Of a stretch of 64,000 nt of DNA, positions 30,407 through 39,297 are shown in pieces. Origin of the DNA: Acidiphilium sp. C61 (GTDB lineage Bacteria; Pseudomonadota; Alphaproteobacteria; Acetobacterales; Acetobacteraceae). A program made the translations under genes and the position numbers. Location of the stretch: assembly GCF_902712915.1 (NCBI RefSeq), contig NZ_CACTIA010000005.1, positions 372,001-436,000 on the forward strand. Direction: 5' to 3'. The notes below the pieces were generated by a model that worked only from the letters and a program-made list of their open reading frames with translations, ran no database searches and was not told where the DNA came from. Position 1 is the stretch's first letter. Each line of letters opens with the position of its first letter.

Positions 30407-31460
30407 GACGGATCTCCGCACCGCCATCGCCGCACGCGCCGCCGCTCTCGGCTTCGATGCGATCGGCATCGCCCGCGCCCGCCTGCCCGAGAGCGTCCGC
30501 GACAATCTCCGCGCCCATCTCGCCGCCGGCCATAACGGCACAATGGGCTGGATGGAAGATCGCGCGACCCAGCGCGGCGACCCGGCGTCACTCTGGCCGG
30601 AGGCGGTCAGCGTCATCTCCCTCGGCCTGTCCTATGCGCCTGACGGCGACCCGCTGGCGACACTCTCCCGCCCCGATCGCGGCAACATCTCGGTCTATGC
30701 CCGCAACCGCGACTATCACGACATCATCAAGGGCAGGCTGAAGCACCTCGCCCAGTTCATCGCCGCACGCGGCGCGGGGGTGAAGGTGTTTGTCGACACC
30801 GCGCCGGTGATGGAAAAGCCGCTCGCCGCCGCCGCCGGGCTTGGCTGGCAGGGCAAGCACACCAACCTCGTCTCCCGCCGCCACGGCTCGTGGCTCCTGC
30901 TTGGCGAGATCATGACGACACTCGCCCTCCCCCCCGATCCGCCGCACGCCGACCGCTGCGGCACCTGCACCGCCTGCCAGACCGCCTGCCCGACCGATGC
31001 CTTCCCCGCCCCTTACCGGCTCGACGCCAGGCGCTGCATTTCCTACCTCACGATCGAGCACAAGGGCCCGATCCCGGAAGAGTTTCGCGCCGCCATCGGC
31101 AACCGCATCTATGGCTGCGACGACTGCCTCGCCGCCTGCCCCTGGAACAAGTTCGCGGCCGCCGGACGCGAGCAGAAACTCGCTGCGCGCGACGATCTCC
31201 GCGCGCCCCGCCTCGCCGATCTCGCCGCCCTCGACGATGCTGCTTTCCGCGCCCTCTTCGCCGGCAGCCCGATCAAACGCATCGGCCGCGCCCGCCTCGC
31301 CCGCAATGTCGCCATCGCCATCGGCAATGCGGCCGATCCGGCACTTGCCCCCGCCACCGCACGCCTCGCCGCCGATGACGATCCCGTTGTCGCGGAAGCA
31401 GGACGCTGGGCGCAACGCCGCCTTGAAATCGGGCTGGCTCCCGCGCGCAAACCCGGCTAG
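30399..31460 (+). CDS. queG: Epoxyqueuosine reductase
   Basis: Last queuosine step: a cobalamin and iron-sulfur enzyme that removes the epoxide; 353 residues. Two 4Fe-4S sets are seen, [13 protein letters not shown] and [13 protein letters not shown]. The cobalamin-binding start region [10 protein letters not shown] and [11 protein letters not shown] are present. Its HEAT-like tail ([24 protein letters not shown]) is complete. Start GTG at 30399 (VAETDLR) overlaps queF; ATG options further left would run through queF and are not needed. Confidence 0.94.
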   Translation: MAETDLRTAIAARAAALGFDAIGIARARLPESVRDNLRAHLAAGHNGTMGWMEDRATQRGDPASLWPEAVSVISLGLSYAPDGDPLATLSRPDRGNISVYARNRDYHDIIKGRLKHLAQFIAARGAGVKVFVDTAPVMEKPLAAAAGLGWQGKHTNLVSRRHGSWLLLGEIMTTLALPPDPPHADRCGTCTACQTACPTDAFPAPYRLDARRCISYLTIEHKGPIPEEFRAAIGNRIYGCDDCLAACPWNKFAAAGREQKLAARDDLRAPRLADLAALDDAAFRALFAGSPIKRIGRARLARNVAIAIGNAADPALAPATARLAADDDPVVAEAGRWAQRRLEIGLAPARKPG

Positions 31461-31543
31461 CCTTCATTCATGCGATCGTGACCGGCTAACGGTCATGAAA
31501 AGCAACTGGCCGAAAACGGGCAGTTACATAATGGGAGCATTCG

Positions 31544-32002
31544 ATGTCTGACTCTTTCAAGCCAAAACGGCCCGCCTGGGTCGATGAATTCAAGACCTTC
31601 CTGATGCGCGGCAATGTGGTCGATCTGGCCGTTGCCGTTGTCGTCGGCGCTGCGTTCTCCAATATCGTCAAGAGTTTCGTTGCCGATATCGTCAATCCGG
31701 TCATCGGCCTGCTCACCGGCGGGGTCGATTTCTCCAACCATTTCGTCACGCTGAAAGGCACGGTCGAACCCACCCTCGCCGCGGCAAAGAAGGCCGGCGC
31801 GGTCACGCTGAACTACGGCGCCTTCGTTAACACGCTGTTCAACTTCGTGATCATCGGCTTCGCGATCTTCTGGATGGTCCGACTGATCAGCAAGCTGCAC
31901 AAGGCACCGGAACCAGCCCCGGCAGCACCGCCCGCACCGACACCGACCGAGCAGCTTCTCACCGAAATCCGCGACCTGATGAAAGATCGCAGCGCGAGCT
32001 GA
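31544..32002 (+). CDS. mscL: Large-conductance mechanosensitive channel
   Basis: Emergency release valve for osmotic downshock, 152 residues. TM1 begins FLMRGNVVDLAVAVVVGAAF (about residues 20-45) with the gate glycine and alanine pattern, TM2 lies at about 95-118 (FNFVIIGFAIFWMV), and the charged C-terminal helix LLTEIRDLM is kept. The periplasmic loop (about 50-90) is normal in length. It stands alone. Confidence 0.96.
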   Translation: MSDSFKPKRPAWVDEFKTFLMRGNVVDLAVAVVVGAAFSNIVKSFVADIVNPVIGLLTGGVDFSNHFVTLKGTVEPTLAAAKKAGAVTLNYGAFVNTLFNFVIIGFAIFWMVRLISKLHKAPEPAPAAPPAPTPTEQLLTEIRDLMKDRSAS

Positions 32003-32264
32003 GTACGGGCGCGATCCCAGTCGGTTCATCTCGGCAAGCTCGTCGCCACCGACCCGCCGCGGCGCGCCCGGTGGCGGCTTGTCCAGCAACCGTGTGGAAA
32101 ACGCTCGATCGGGCCCCTGACAATGCGGGGAAAGCGGACCGGGCAAAAAATATCGCATCCGGCGCGTAACCATCCTGAAGCGGGCAACGTAAGGTATAGG
32201 CCGGCTGATTGGCCGGACGGCGTCGCGACGCCGGACTGACGCCCCGCACAGGAGAGCCACGCCG

Positions 32265-33677
32265 ATGAGTTCGACCGGACCCAGACAGGAAGCCGCCGAG
32301 GATGGCGTCGCGAACCGCCTGCTTGAGACACTCTCGACGGTTCGCTGGAACCGGTTTCACACGGTAGCGGTGCTGCTGTTCGGCCTTGGCTGGGCGCTGG
32401 ATGCGTTCGAGGTGACGCTGATCGGCAATGTGCTGGGGGCGTTGCGGCAGCATTTCGGGCTCGGCAGCAACGCGATGTCGGTCATTCTCGCGGCGTGGTT
32501 CGTGGGGCTGATGATCGGGGCGGCAGGGTTCGGCGCGCTGTCCGACCGGTTCGGCCGGCGGCGTGTGTTTCTGGCCAGCCTCGTTCTGTATGGCGTGGCG
32601 ACGCTTGCCACCGCCTTCGCGCCCAATCTCGCCACCCTGCTGGTGCTGCGGCTGCTTGGCGGGATCGGCGTGGGAGCCGAATACTCGGCGATCAACGCGG
32701 CGATCGCCGAGCTGGTGCCAAGCCGCTCGCGCGGGCGGGCGGCGGCGATCGTGCTGAATTTCTGGCCGCTGGGCAGTTTCATCGCCGCCTTGCTGGCCTG
32801 GCTGGTGCTGTCGTCCCTGCCGCCGGATCTGGGCTGGCGGGTGGTGTTTGGCCTCGGCGGCGTGGTCGCCCTGTCGGCGGCGTGGTTCCGCCGGCATCTG
32901 CCCGAAAGCCCGCGCTGGCTGATCGATGCCAACAGGGCGGAGGATGCGCGCGCCATCGTCGCCGGGATCGAGGCGGGGCTGACGACGCTGCCGCCAGCGT
33001 CCGCGGTGCCGGTGGCGCACCGGATCCGCCGCGAGGCGGGGCAGTTCGGGCGGCTCGTGCGGCAATATCCGGGACGCCTCCTGCTCGGCGCCGCGCTCGA
33101 TTTCGCCGAGGCCGCGGGATATTACGGGCTGTTCGCCTTCCTGCCGATCGTGGTGCTGCCGGCGCTGCATCTGCCGGCGGACCGGCTGCCGCTGTTCTAC
33201 CTCGCCGGCAGCGTCGGCGCCGCCGTGGGCGGGCTCGCCGCGGCGTCGCTGCTCGACCGGATCGGGCGGAGCTGGACGGTGGGCGGATTCTACCTTGCCA
33301 CCGCACTCGGCCTCATGCTGTTCGCCCTGGTGACCGGGCTCGGTGCCGGGCCGATCATGCTCGGCTTCGCGCTGGTGAACCTGCTGGCGACGGGAAGCTG
33401 GATCGCCGCCTATCCGACCTTCTCGGAACTGTTCCCGACCGCGCTGCGGGCGACGGGGATCGGCGCCTCGGTTGCGGTGGGACGGGTGGGGGCGGCGCTC
33501 TCGCCCTTCCTGGTCGGCTATGTCGGCTCGCGCTCGATGCCGGCGGCACTCATCATGCTCGCCGGGTTCTGGGCGCTGGGGGCGGTGGCCATCCTGATCT
33601 GGCGGCTGCGCGGGGGGATCGAGGCGCGAGGGCTCGCCCTTGAGCAGCTCAGCGCCGCACCCGCGCGCGGCGTATAG
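32265..33677 (+). CDS. MFS transporter, sugar/aromatic acid type
   Basis: 470-residue carrier with about 12 membrane helices. Motif A between helices 2 and 3 reads GALSDRFGRRRVFLAS, and helix 1 holds the acidic pair WALDAFEVTLIG, as in proton symporters for sugars, aromatic acids or metabolites. The motif is repeated in weaker form in the second half (LLDRIGRSWTVGG). The substrate is not visible from sequence. Its end lies 10 bases before the next gene, the phosphoesterase/radical SAM fusion, so it may export or import that cluster's compound. Confidence 0.88.
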   Translation: MSSTGPRQEAAEDGVANRLLETLSTVRWNRFHTVAVLLFGLGWALDAFEVTLIGNVLGALRQHFGLGSNAMSVILAAWFVGLMIGAAGFGALSDRFGRRRVFLASLVLYGVATLATAFAPNLATLLVLRLLGGIGVGAEYSAINAAIAELVPSRSRGRAAAIVLNFWPLGSFIAALLAWLVLSSLPPDLGWRVVFGLGGVVALSAAWFRRHLPESPRWLIDANRAEDARAIVAGIEAGLTTLPPASAVPVAHRIRREAGQFGRLVRQYPGRLLLGAALDFAEAAGYYGLFAFLPIVVLPALHLPADRLPLFYLAGSVGAAVGGLAAASLLDRIGRSWTVGGFYLATALGLMLFALVTGLGAGPIMLGFALVNLLATGSWIAAYPTFSELFPTALRATGIGASVAVGRVGAALSPFLVGYVGSRSMPAALIMLAGFWALGAVAILIWRLRGGIEARGLALEQLSAAPARGV

Positions 33678-33687
33678 GGCGCGGCCG

Positions 33688-35439
33688 ATGCTTGACATGG
33701 CGGGAAGCACGAAGGTGGTTGTGCCAGAGGTTGTAGCAGAGAGCATACCGGTGATCAGGGCGGATGGGCCGGTGCTGGTGTTTGGCGGCTGTTACAGCAA
33801 CCTGCAGGCGACGCGGGCGCTGCTGGAGGCAGCAAAGGCGCACGAGATTCCGCCGGAGCGGATGATCTGCACCGGTGACGTCGTGGCCTATGGCGCCGAT
33901 CCGCAAGCCTGCGCCGCGCTGATCCGCGACCATGGGATCGCGACGGTGATGGGCAATTGCGAGGAGCAGCTCGGCGCGGGGGCTGCCGATTGCGGCTGCG
34001 GCTTTACCGAGGGCTCGTCCTGCGACCGGCTCGCCGCCGCCTGGTTCGCCTATGCCGATGCGCGGATCGACGACGCGACGCGGCGCTGGATGGCCGCCCT
34101 GCCCCGGCGGATCGACCTCATGATCGGCGGGCGGCGTCTGGCGGTGGTGCATGGCGCGCCGAGCCGGATCAACCGCTTCCTCTTCGCCTCCGACCTCGAT
34201 CCCGTGCTGGAAGGGGAAATCGGCATCACCGGCTGCGACGGGGTGATCGCCGGGCATTGCGGCATCGGCTTCACCCGCCAGATCGGCGATCTGGTCTGGC
34301 ATAATGCCGGGGCGATCGGCATGCCGGCGAATGACGGCACGCCGCGCTGCTGGTATTCGATCGTCACCCCCGCCGACGCCGGGCTGGAGATCGTGCTGCA
34401 TCCGCTCGACTACGATCATCGCGCGGCGGCGGCGGCGATGCGCTGTGCCGGGCTGCCGGAGGAGTACGCCAGTACGCTGGAGAGCGGGATCTGGCCTAAT
34501 CTCGACATCCTGCCGCATGCCGAGCGGGCGGCGACGGCGACGCGGCTGGAATGCGCGCCGGCCGCGGATGCCACGGTCGCGCTGGACGCGCTGGAGACGC
34601 TCTGGTTCAACACCGGCACGCTCTGCAACCTCGCCTGCGAGGGTTGCTATATCGAAAGCTCGCCGCGCAACGACCGCCTCGCCTGGCTGCGGCTCGACGG
34701 GTTCCGCCGGGTGCTGGACGAGGCGGCAGACCGCCATCCGGAGCTGCGCGAGATCGGCTTGACCGGCGGCGAGCCGTTCATGAACCCGGATATCGAGGCG
34801 CTGATCGGCATGGCACTCGACCGGGGCTATCGGGTGCTGGTGCTGACCAACGCGATGACGCCGATGCGCCACCACATGGCGACAATCGCGGGGTGGCGGG
34901 GGCGGGATTTGCACATGCGCGTCTCGCTCGACCATCATACCGAGGCCGGCCACGCGGCGCTGCGCGGCGAACGCGCCTGGGGGCCGGCGCTGGAGGGGAT
35001 CGGCGCGCTGTTCGCGTCCGGCTTCCAGCCCTCGATCGCGGCACGGTTCGACCCGACGGTAGAGGACGAGGCGGCGACGCGGGCGGGGTTCGCCCGGCTG
35101 TTTGCGGCGCGCGGCTGGGAGATCGACGCGTTCGACCCCGACCATCTCGTGCTGTTCCCGGAGATGGACGTGCCGGCGGCGGCGGCGGGCGTGAGCGCTT
35201 CCGCCTGGGCGGCGCTGCGGCCGCGCGGGGTGGATGCGATGTGCCGCACCTCGCGCATGGTGGTGCAGCGCAAGGGGGCGGAGACGCTCTCCATCGTCGC
35301 CTGCACGCTGCTGCCCTATGAGGAACGTTTCGATCTCGGCGCCACGCTGGAGGACGCATCCCGGGCGGTCACGCTCGATCATCCGCATTGCGCGCGGTTC
35401 TGCGTGTTCGGCGCATCCTCCTGCATGAGTGCGAGGTAA
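33688..35439 (+). CDS. Fusion: metallophosphoesterase-like domain and radical SAM enzyme
   Basis: A protein of about 583 residues. The N-terminal half (about 20-255) has the calcineurin-type fold, with the CTGDVVAYGADPQ, MGNCEEQL, VVHGAPSRIN and GHCGIGFTR blocks. However, the first Asp-x-His motif reads GGCYSN and the final His pair reads HCG, so several metal ligands are missing. A Cys-rich insert, CGCGFTEGSSC, follows the third block. The C-terminal half (about 305-583) is a radical SAM domain with the cluster motif CNLACEGCYIESSP, GLTGGEPFMNPDIE, and an extra C-terminal cysteine group (CARFCVFGASSC) that may hold a second cluster. Homologous halves are often separate genes. Start is uncertain between 33688 and 33697. 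It is followed by two further genes in the same direction. Confidence 0.85.
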   Translation: MLDMAGSTKVVVPEVVAESIPVIRADGPVLVFGGCYSNLQATRALLEAAKAHEIPPERMICTGDVVAYGADPQACAALIRDHGIATVMGNCEEQLGAGAADCGCGFTEGSSCDRLAAAWFAYADARIDDATRRWMAALPRRIDLMIGGRRLAVVHGAPSRINRFLFASDLDPVLEGEIGITGCDGVIAGHCGIGFTRQIGDLVWHNAGAIGMPANDGTPRCWYSIVTPADAGLEIVLHPLDYDHRAAAAAMRCAGLPEEYASTLESGIWPNLDILPHAERAATATRLECAPAADATVALDALETLWFNTGTLCNLACEGCYIESSPRNDRLAWLRLDGFRRVLDEAADRHPELREIGLTGGEPFMNPDIEALIGMALDRGYRVLVLTNAMTPMRHHMATIAGWRGRDLHMRVSLDHHTEAGHAALRGERAWGPALEGIGALFASGFQPSIAARFDPTVEDEAATRAGFARLFAARGWEIDAFDPDHLVLFPEMDVPAAAAGVSASAWAALRPRGVDAMCRTSRMVVQRKGAETLSIVACTLLPYEERFDLGATLEDASRAVTLDHPHCARFCVFGASSCMSAR

Positions 35440-35446
35440 GACAGAC

Positions 35447-37564
35447 ATGAGCACGACGACGATCGGCCGCGCGGGGCGGCGGGGCACTGCGCGGGCGCTC
35501 GGCTTCGCGGCACTGGCGCTGGCGCTGGTCGCCCTGGTGGTAGCGTTGCAGCGCCAGGGACTTGGCATCGCGCGGCTGGAGGGCGATCTCGCGGGGCTGC
35601 GCGCTTCGGTGGCGGCGCATCCGCTCGCCGGGTTCCTCTCCTATTTCGGACTTTATGTCGCGGCAACTTCGCTCTCTGTGCCGGGGGCGGCGGTGCTGAC
35701 ACTCGGCGCCGGCGCGCTGTTCGGCGTGGTCGAGGGCGCGGTGCTGGTCTCCTTCGCCTCGTCGATCGGCGCGAGCCTCGCCTTTCTCGCCGCCCGCTTC
35801 CTGCTGCGGGATTTCGCCCTCGCCCGCTTCCCCGCTCTGTTCGAGCGGATCGAGCGCGGCATCGCCCGCGACGGGACGTTCTATCTCGTCTCGCTCAGGC
35901 TGGCGCCGGTGGTGCCGTTCTTCGCGGTCAACCTGCTGGCAGGGCTGACCAGAATGCGGCTGCGCAGCTTCTACCTCGCGAGCCAGATCGGCATGCTGCC
36001 GGCGACGCTGATCTATGTGAATGCCGGCGCCTCGCTCGCCACGCTCGGCGGGCATGGCCCGATCCTGACGCCACGCCTTGTCATCGGCCTGCTGCTGCTC
36101 GCCGCCCTGCCGCCCGTGGCACCGCGCCTGCGCGACGCGCTCGCCGCCCGCAGGCTCTATGCGCGGTTTTCCCGGCCGAAGCGGTTCGACCGCAACCTCG
36201 TCGTCATCGGCGCAGGGGCCGGCGGACTCGTTGCCGCCTATGTCGCCAGCGCGGTGAAGGCGAAGGTAACGCTGGTCGAGGCCGGCGAGATGGGCGGGGA
36301 CTGCCTCAATTCGGGCTGCGTGCCGTCCAAGGCGTTGCTCCACGCCGCGCGCGAGGGCAAGGATTTTCGCGCCGCCATCGCCGATGTCCGCGCCGCGATC
36401 GCGGGGATCGCACCGCATGATTCGGTCGCCCGCTACGAGAGCCTCGGCGTCGAGGTCAGGCGGGGACGGGCGGTGATCGAAACGCCCTGGCGCGTCGCGG
36501 TCGACGGAGTGCCGATCACCACGCGGGCCATCGTGATTGCGGCCGGAGCAGAACCCTTCGTGCCGCCCATTCCCGGCCTTGCCGAGGCGCCCTATGCCAC
36601 CTCGGAAACCCTGTGGGACATCGAGGCCCTGCCGCGGCGACTCGTCATTCTCGGCGGCGGGCCGATCGGCTGCGAGATGGCGCAGGCCTTTGCCCACCTC
36701 GGCAGCGCGGTGACGCTGGTCGAGATGGCGGACCGGCTGCTGGTGCGCGAGGATGACGAAGTGTCGGCGGCGATGGTGGCGGCGCTGGCGCGCGATGGCG
36801 TCGCGATCCACACCGGCCACAAGGCCGAGGCGGTGACGCGCACGGAGGCGGGCTTCGCGCTCGTCGCGACCAGCGGGGCGCAGACCGTCGAATTGCCGTT
36901 CGACCGGCTGCTGGTTGCCATCGGCCGCCGCCCGCGGGTGAGCGGCTACGGGCTGGAGGCGCTCGGCATTCCACTCACCCCGACGAAGACGATCGAGACC
37001 GATGACGGGCTGCGCACGCTCTATCCCAACATCTTCGCCTGCGGCGACGTCGCCGGGCCCTACCAGTTCACCCATATGGCCGGGTATCAGGGCGGATATG
37101 CCGCGCTGGGCGCGCTGTTCGCCCCGTTCTGGCGGTTTCGTCCGCGCTACAAGGCGGTGCCGGCGGTGACCTATACCAGCCCGGAGATCGCCCGCGTCGG
37201 GCTGAACGCGCGCGAGGCGGCGGCGCGCGGCATCGAAGCCGAGATCACCCGCTACGATTTCGCCGAGCTCGACCGCGCCATCGCCGAGGGCGATACCGAA
37301 GGCTTCGTCACCGTGCTGACAAGGAAAGGCAGCGACCGCATCCTCGGCGCCACCATCGTCGGCACCCAGGCCGGCGAACTGCTGACGAGCTTCACCCTCG
37401 CGATGCAGCACGGGCTCGGGCTGAAGCAACTGATGGGCACGATCTTCCCCTATCCGACCCGCTCGGAGGCGGTCCGCGCCGTCGCCGGGCAGTGGCGGCA
37501 GGCACATGCCTCGGCGCGCGGGCTTGCGATCCTCGAGCGGTTCCACCAATGGCGGCGCGGCTGA
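35447..37564 (+). CDS. Fusion: TVP38/DedA-like membrane domain and pyridine nucleotide-disulfide oxidoreductase
   Basis: 705 residues. Residues 1 to about 235 hold five or six membrane helices and the TVP38/TMEM64 core (AATSLSVPGAAVLTLGAGALFG, SIGASLAFLAARFLLRD, RLAPVVPFFAVNLLAGLTRM). From about 245 a flavoprotein of the mercuric reductase/lipoamide dehydrogenase family follows: FAD site GAGAGG, redox disulfide GGDCLNSGCVPSK, NAD(P) site GGGPIGCE, second FAD motif FACGDVAG. In the C-terminal dimer domain the catalytic His position is changed (FPYPTRSEAV instead of the usual HxHPT). The oxidoreductase would face the cytosol. It starts 7 bases after the radical SAM gene and overlaps the glycosyltransferase by 16. 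Confidence 0.9.
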   Translation: MSTTTIGRAGRRGTARALGFAALALALVALVVALQRQGLGIARLEGDLAGLRASVAAHPLAGFLSYFGLYVAATSLSVPGAAVLTLGAGALFGVVEGAVLVSFASSIGASLAFLAARFLLRDFALARFPALFERIERGIARDGTFYLVSLRLAPVVPFFAVNLLAGLTRMRLRSFYLASQIGMLPATLIYVNAGASLATLGGHGPILTPRLVIGLLLLAALPPVAPRLRDALAARRLYARFSRPKRFDRNLVVIGAGAGGLVAAYVASAVKAKVTLVEAGEMGGDCLNSGCVPSKALLHAAREGKDFRAAIADVRAAIAGIAPHDSVARYESLGVEVRRGRAVIETPWRVAVDGVPITTRAIVIAAGAEPFVPPIPGLAEAPYATSETLWDIEALPRRLVILGGGPIGCEMAQAFAHLGSAVTLVEMADRLLVREDDEVSAAMVAALARDGVAIHTGHKAEAVTRTEAGFALVATSGAQTVELPFDRLLVAIGRRPRVSGYGLEALGIPLTPTKTIETDDGLRTLYPNIFACGDVAGPYQFTHMAGYQGGYAALGALFAPFWRFRPRYKAVPAVTYTSPEIARVGLNAREAAARGIEAEITRYDFAELDRAIAEGDTEGFVTVLTRKGSDRILGATIVGTQAGELLTSFTLAMQHGLGLKQLMGTIFPYPTRSEAVRAVAGQWRQAHASARGLAILERFHQWRRG

Positions 37565-38232
37565 CCGTCGTCATCCCGGCGCTCGACGAGGCGGACAATC
37601 TTGCCCGCCTGCTGCCGCAACTGCTGGGCGCACCGCGCCTCGTGGAGCAGGTGATCGTCAGCGACGGGGGCAGTCGCGACGGCTCGGCGGCGCTGGCGCG
37701 ACGGCTCGGCGCGCTTGTGATCGAGGGGGCGGCGGGGCGCGGCGCGCAGCTTGGCCGTGGTGTGGCCGCCGCCGGGCCGGGCTGGCTCTGGCTGCTCCAC
37801 GCCGACACCGCGCTGCAACCTGACTGGGCGGCGGCGCTGTCCTCATGCCTTGCCACCGCCGATCCGGCGAAGGCCCATTATGGCAGGCTGCGCTTCGCCT
37901 CGCCGCGGTGGCAGGCGCGGTGCGCCGAGGCGTTGATCCGCCTCCGCTGCGCGCTGTTCGCCCTGCCCTATGGCGACCAGTCGCTGCTGGTGCTGGGCGC
38001 GTTGCTGGCGGCGGCGGGCGGTGTGCCGGAGCTGCGGCTGATGGAGGATGTCGCACTCGCGCGGCGGCTGGGCCGGCGGCGGCTCGCGGCGATGAAACTC
38101 GTCGTCATCACCGATGCCGCCGCCTATGAGCGTGATGGCTGGTTGCGGCGCAGCGCGGGCAATCTCTGGCGCCTCGCCCGCTTCCTCGCCGGCGGCGATG
38201 CCGGACGACTGGCGGGGGGCTACCAGCGGTAG
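37549..38232 (+). CDS. GT2 glycosyltransferase, rSAM-associated type
   Basis: 227-residue family 2 transferase: VVIPALDEADNLARLLPQLL, then VSDGGSRDGSAALARR, GRGAQLGRG, and WLLHADTALQPDW with the nucleotide-metal motif. It matches the small transferases found with radical SAM/selenodomain genes and, in several bacteria, with arsenosugar genes. The acceptor is unknown. The start overlaps the fusion oxidoreductase. With the MPE/radical SAM fusion and the TVP38 fusion it forms a unit that could modify a small sulfur-, selenium- or arsenic-bearing sugar; that is inference from the family context. Confidence 0.85.
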   Translation: MAARLTVVIPALDEADNLARLLPQLLGAPRLVEQVIVSDGGSRDGSAALARRLGALVIEGAAGRGAQLGRGVAAAGPGWLWLLHADTALQPDWAAALSSCLATADPAKAHYGRLRFASPRWQARCAEALIRLRCALFALPYGDQSLLVLGALLAAAGGVPELRLMEDVALARRLGRRRLAAMKLVVITDAAAYERDGWLRRSAGNLWRLARFLAGGDAGRLAGGYQR

Positions 38233-38247
38233 GGCGCGCGGGGCGGA

Positions 38248-39180
38248 TCAGTCCTTGCCGGATTCGTCCTTCTTGTGGGCCATCAGCGCCATCAGCCTGC
38301 GGTCGCGCCAGGCCGAGCGCGCGCCGAGTTCGGACTCCGGCAGGATAGCGCGGCGCTGGCGCTCGACCTCGCTAATCAGCCCGTCGGTCCAGCCCAGCGT
38401 CACACCGCGGGCGCTGGCGATGGTGTCGTACATGCCGCGGAAGCGGCGGGCGTAATCGGCCACGCCGCCGGGGGCGTTGAGGTCGATCGTCTCGAACGGG
38501 CCCATGAAGCTCCAGCGCAGGCCAAGGCCGGCGGAGACCGTACGGTCGAGATCGGCGACGGAAATGATGCCCTCGTCCACCAGGCGGAAGGCCTCGGCGA
38601 GCAGCAGGCCCTGCAGGCGGTTGAGGGCGAAGCCCTCGATCTCGCGGGTCAGCTCCACCGGCTCCTGGCCGACCTGTTCCATCAGCGCGCGAACCCGCTT
38701 CACGACATCCGGCCCGGTCCAGGGCGCCGGCACCAGCTCGACCACGGGGATGAGATAAGGCGGGTTGACCGGATGGGCGATCAGGCAGCGCGCGCGGCAG
38801 GCGACATGATCGGTGAAGGCGGAGGCGGGAATGCCGGAGGAGGAGCTGCCGACCAGCGTATCCGGGCCCAGCACCGCATCGAGCGCCGAGAAGATCAGCC
38901 GCTTCTGCTCGACCGTCTCGAACACGCTTTCCTGCACATAGACGGCGCCGGCAACCGCCTCCTCCAGCGTGGCGGCGAGGCTGACGCGGGGGAGGATGGC
39001 GGCGGCACTCTCGACCAGGCCTGCTTCCTCGAGATCGCGCAGGCGCGCCTCGATCAGGCTGGCGGCGCGGGCGGTGCCGCCCTCCGCCGCATCGAATACC
39101 GCGACATCGTGCCCGGCGCGGGCGAACACGATGGCCCAGGCCGAGCCGACAAGCCCGGCGCCGACGACAGCAATCTTCAT
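38248..39180 (-). CDS. 3-hydroxyacyl-CoA dehydrogenase family protein
   Basis: 310-residue NAD-dependent dehydrogenase. N-terminal Rossmann site KIAVVGAGLVGSAWAIVFARAG, then SSSSGIPASAFTDHV and HPVNPPYLIPVVELVPAPWT around the catalytic His, and a helical C-terminal domain with RLQGLLLAEAFRLVDEG. Short homologues without CoA domains include L-carnitine dehydrogenase and L-gulonate dehydrogenase (lambda-crystallin type). A BKACE gene lies upstream on the same strand, as in carnitine breakdown, so a carnitine-like substrate is possible. The ATG at 39180 is chosen over one 15 bases before it because homology begins there. The two genes are parted by a piece of the 104-bp repeat. Confidence 0.88.
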   Translation of the reverse strand: MKIAVVGAGLVGSAWAIVFARAGHDVAVFDAAEGGTARAASLIEARLRDLEEAGLVESAAAILPRVSLAATLEEAVAGAVYVQESVFETVEQKRLIFSALDAVLGPDTLVGSSSSGIPASAFTDHVACRARCLIAHPVNPPYLIPVVELVPAPWTGPDVVKRVRALMEQVGQEPVELTREIEGFALNRLQGLLLAEAFRLVDEGIISVADLDRTVSAGLGLRWSFMGPFETIDLNAPGGVADYARRFRGMYDTIASARGVTLGWTDGLISEVERQRRAILPESELGARSAWRDRRLMALMAHKKDESGKD

Positions 39181-39200
39181 GCAACTCTCCATCATGCCTT

Positions 39201-39262
39201 AGAGCGTCATCCGATCGGATGGAGTCATCTGATCGGCTAAAGATACTCGGTTTATCAATATG
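39201..39262. repeat. Double-hairpin repeat, copy E (inverted, truncated)
   Basis: Hairpin II and the linker of the 104-bp family in reverse orientation (AGAGCGTCATCC... to TTTATCAATATG). Hairpin I is missing. At the break comes CTAGGGTTTGT (39263-39273), 11 bases identical to the end of the IS427-type element at 7816 including its CTAG flank, then unrelated sequence. Confidence 0.8.
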
Positions 39263-39297
39263 CTAGGGTTTGTACCGGGAATGGCGGGCGGCGCGGC

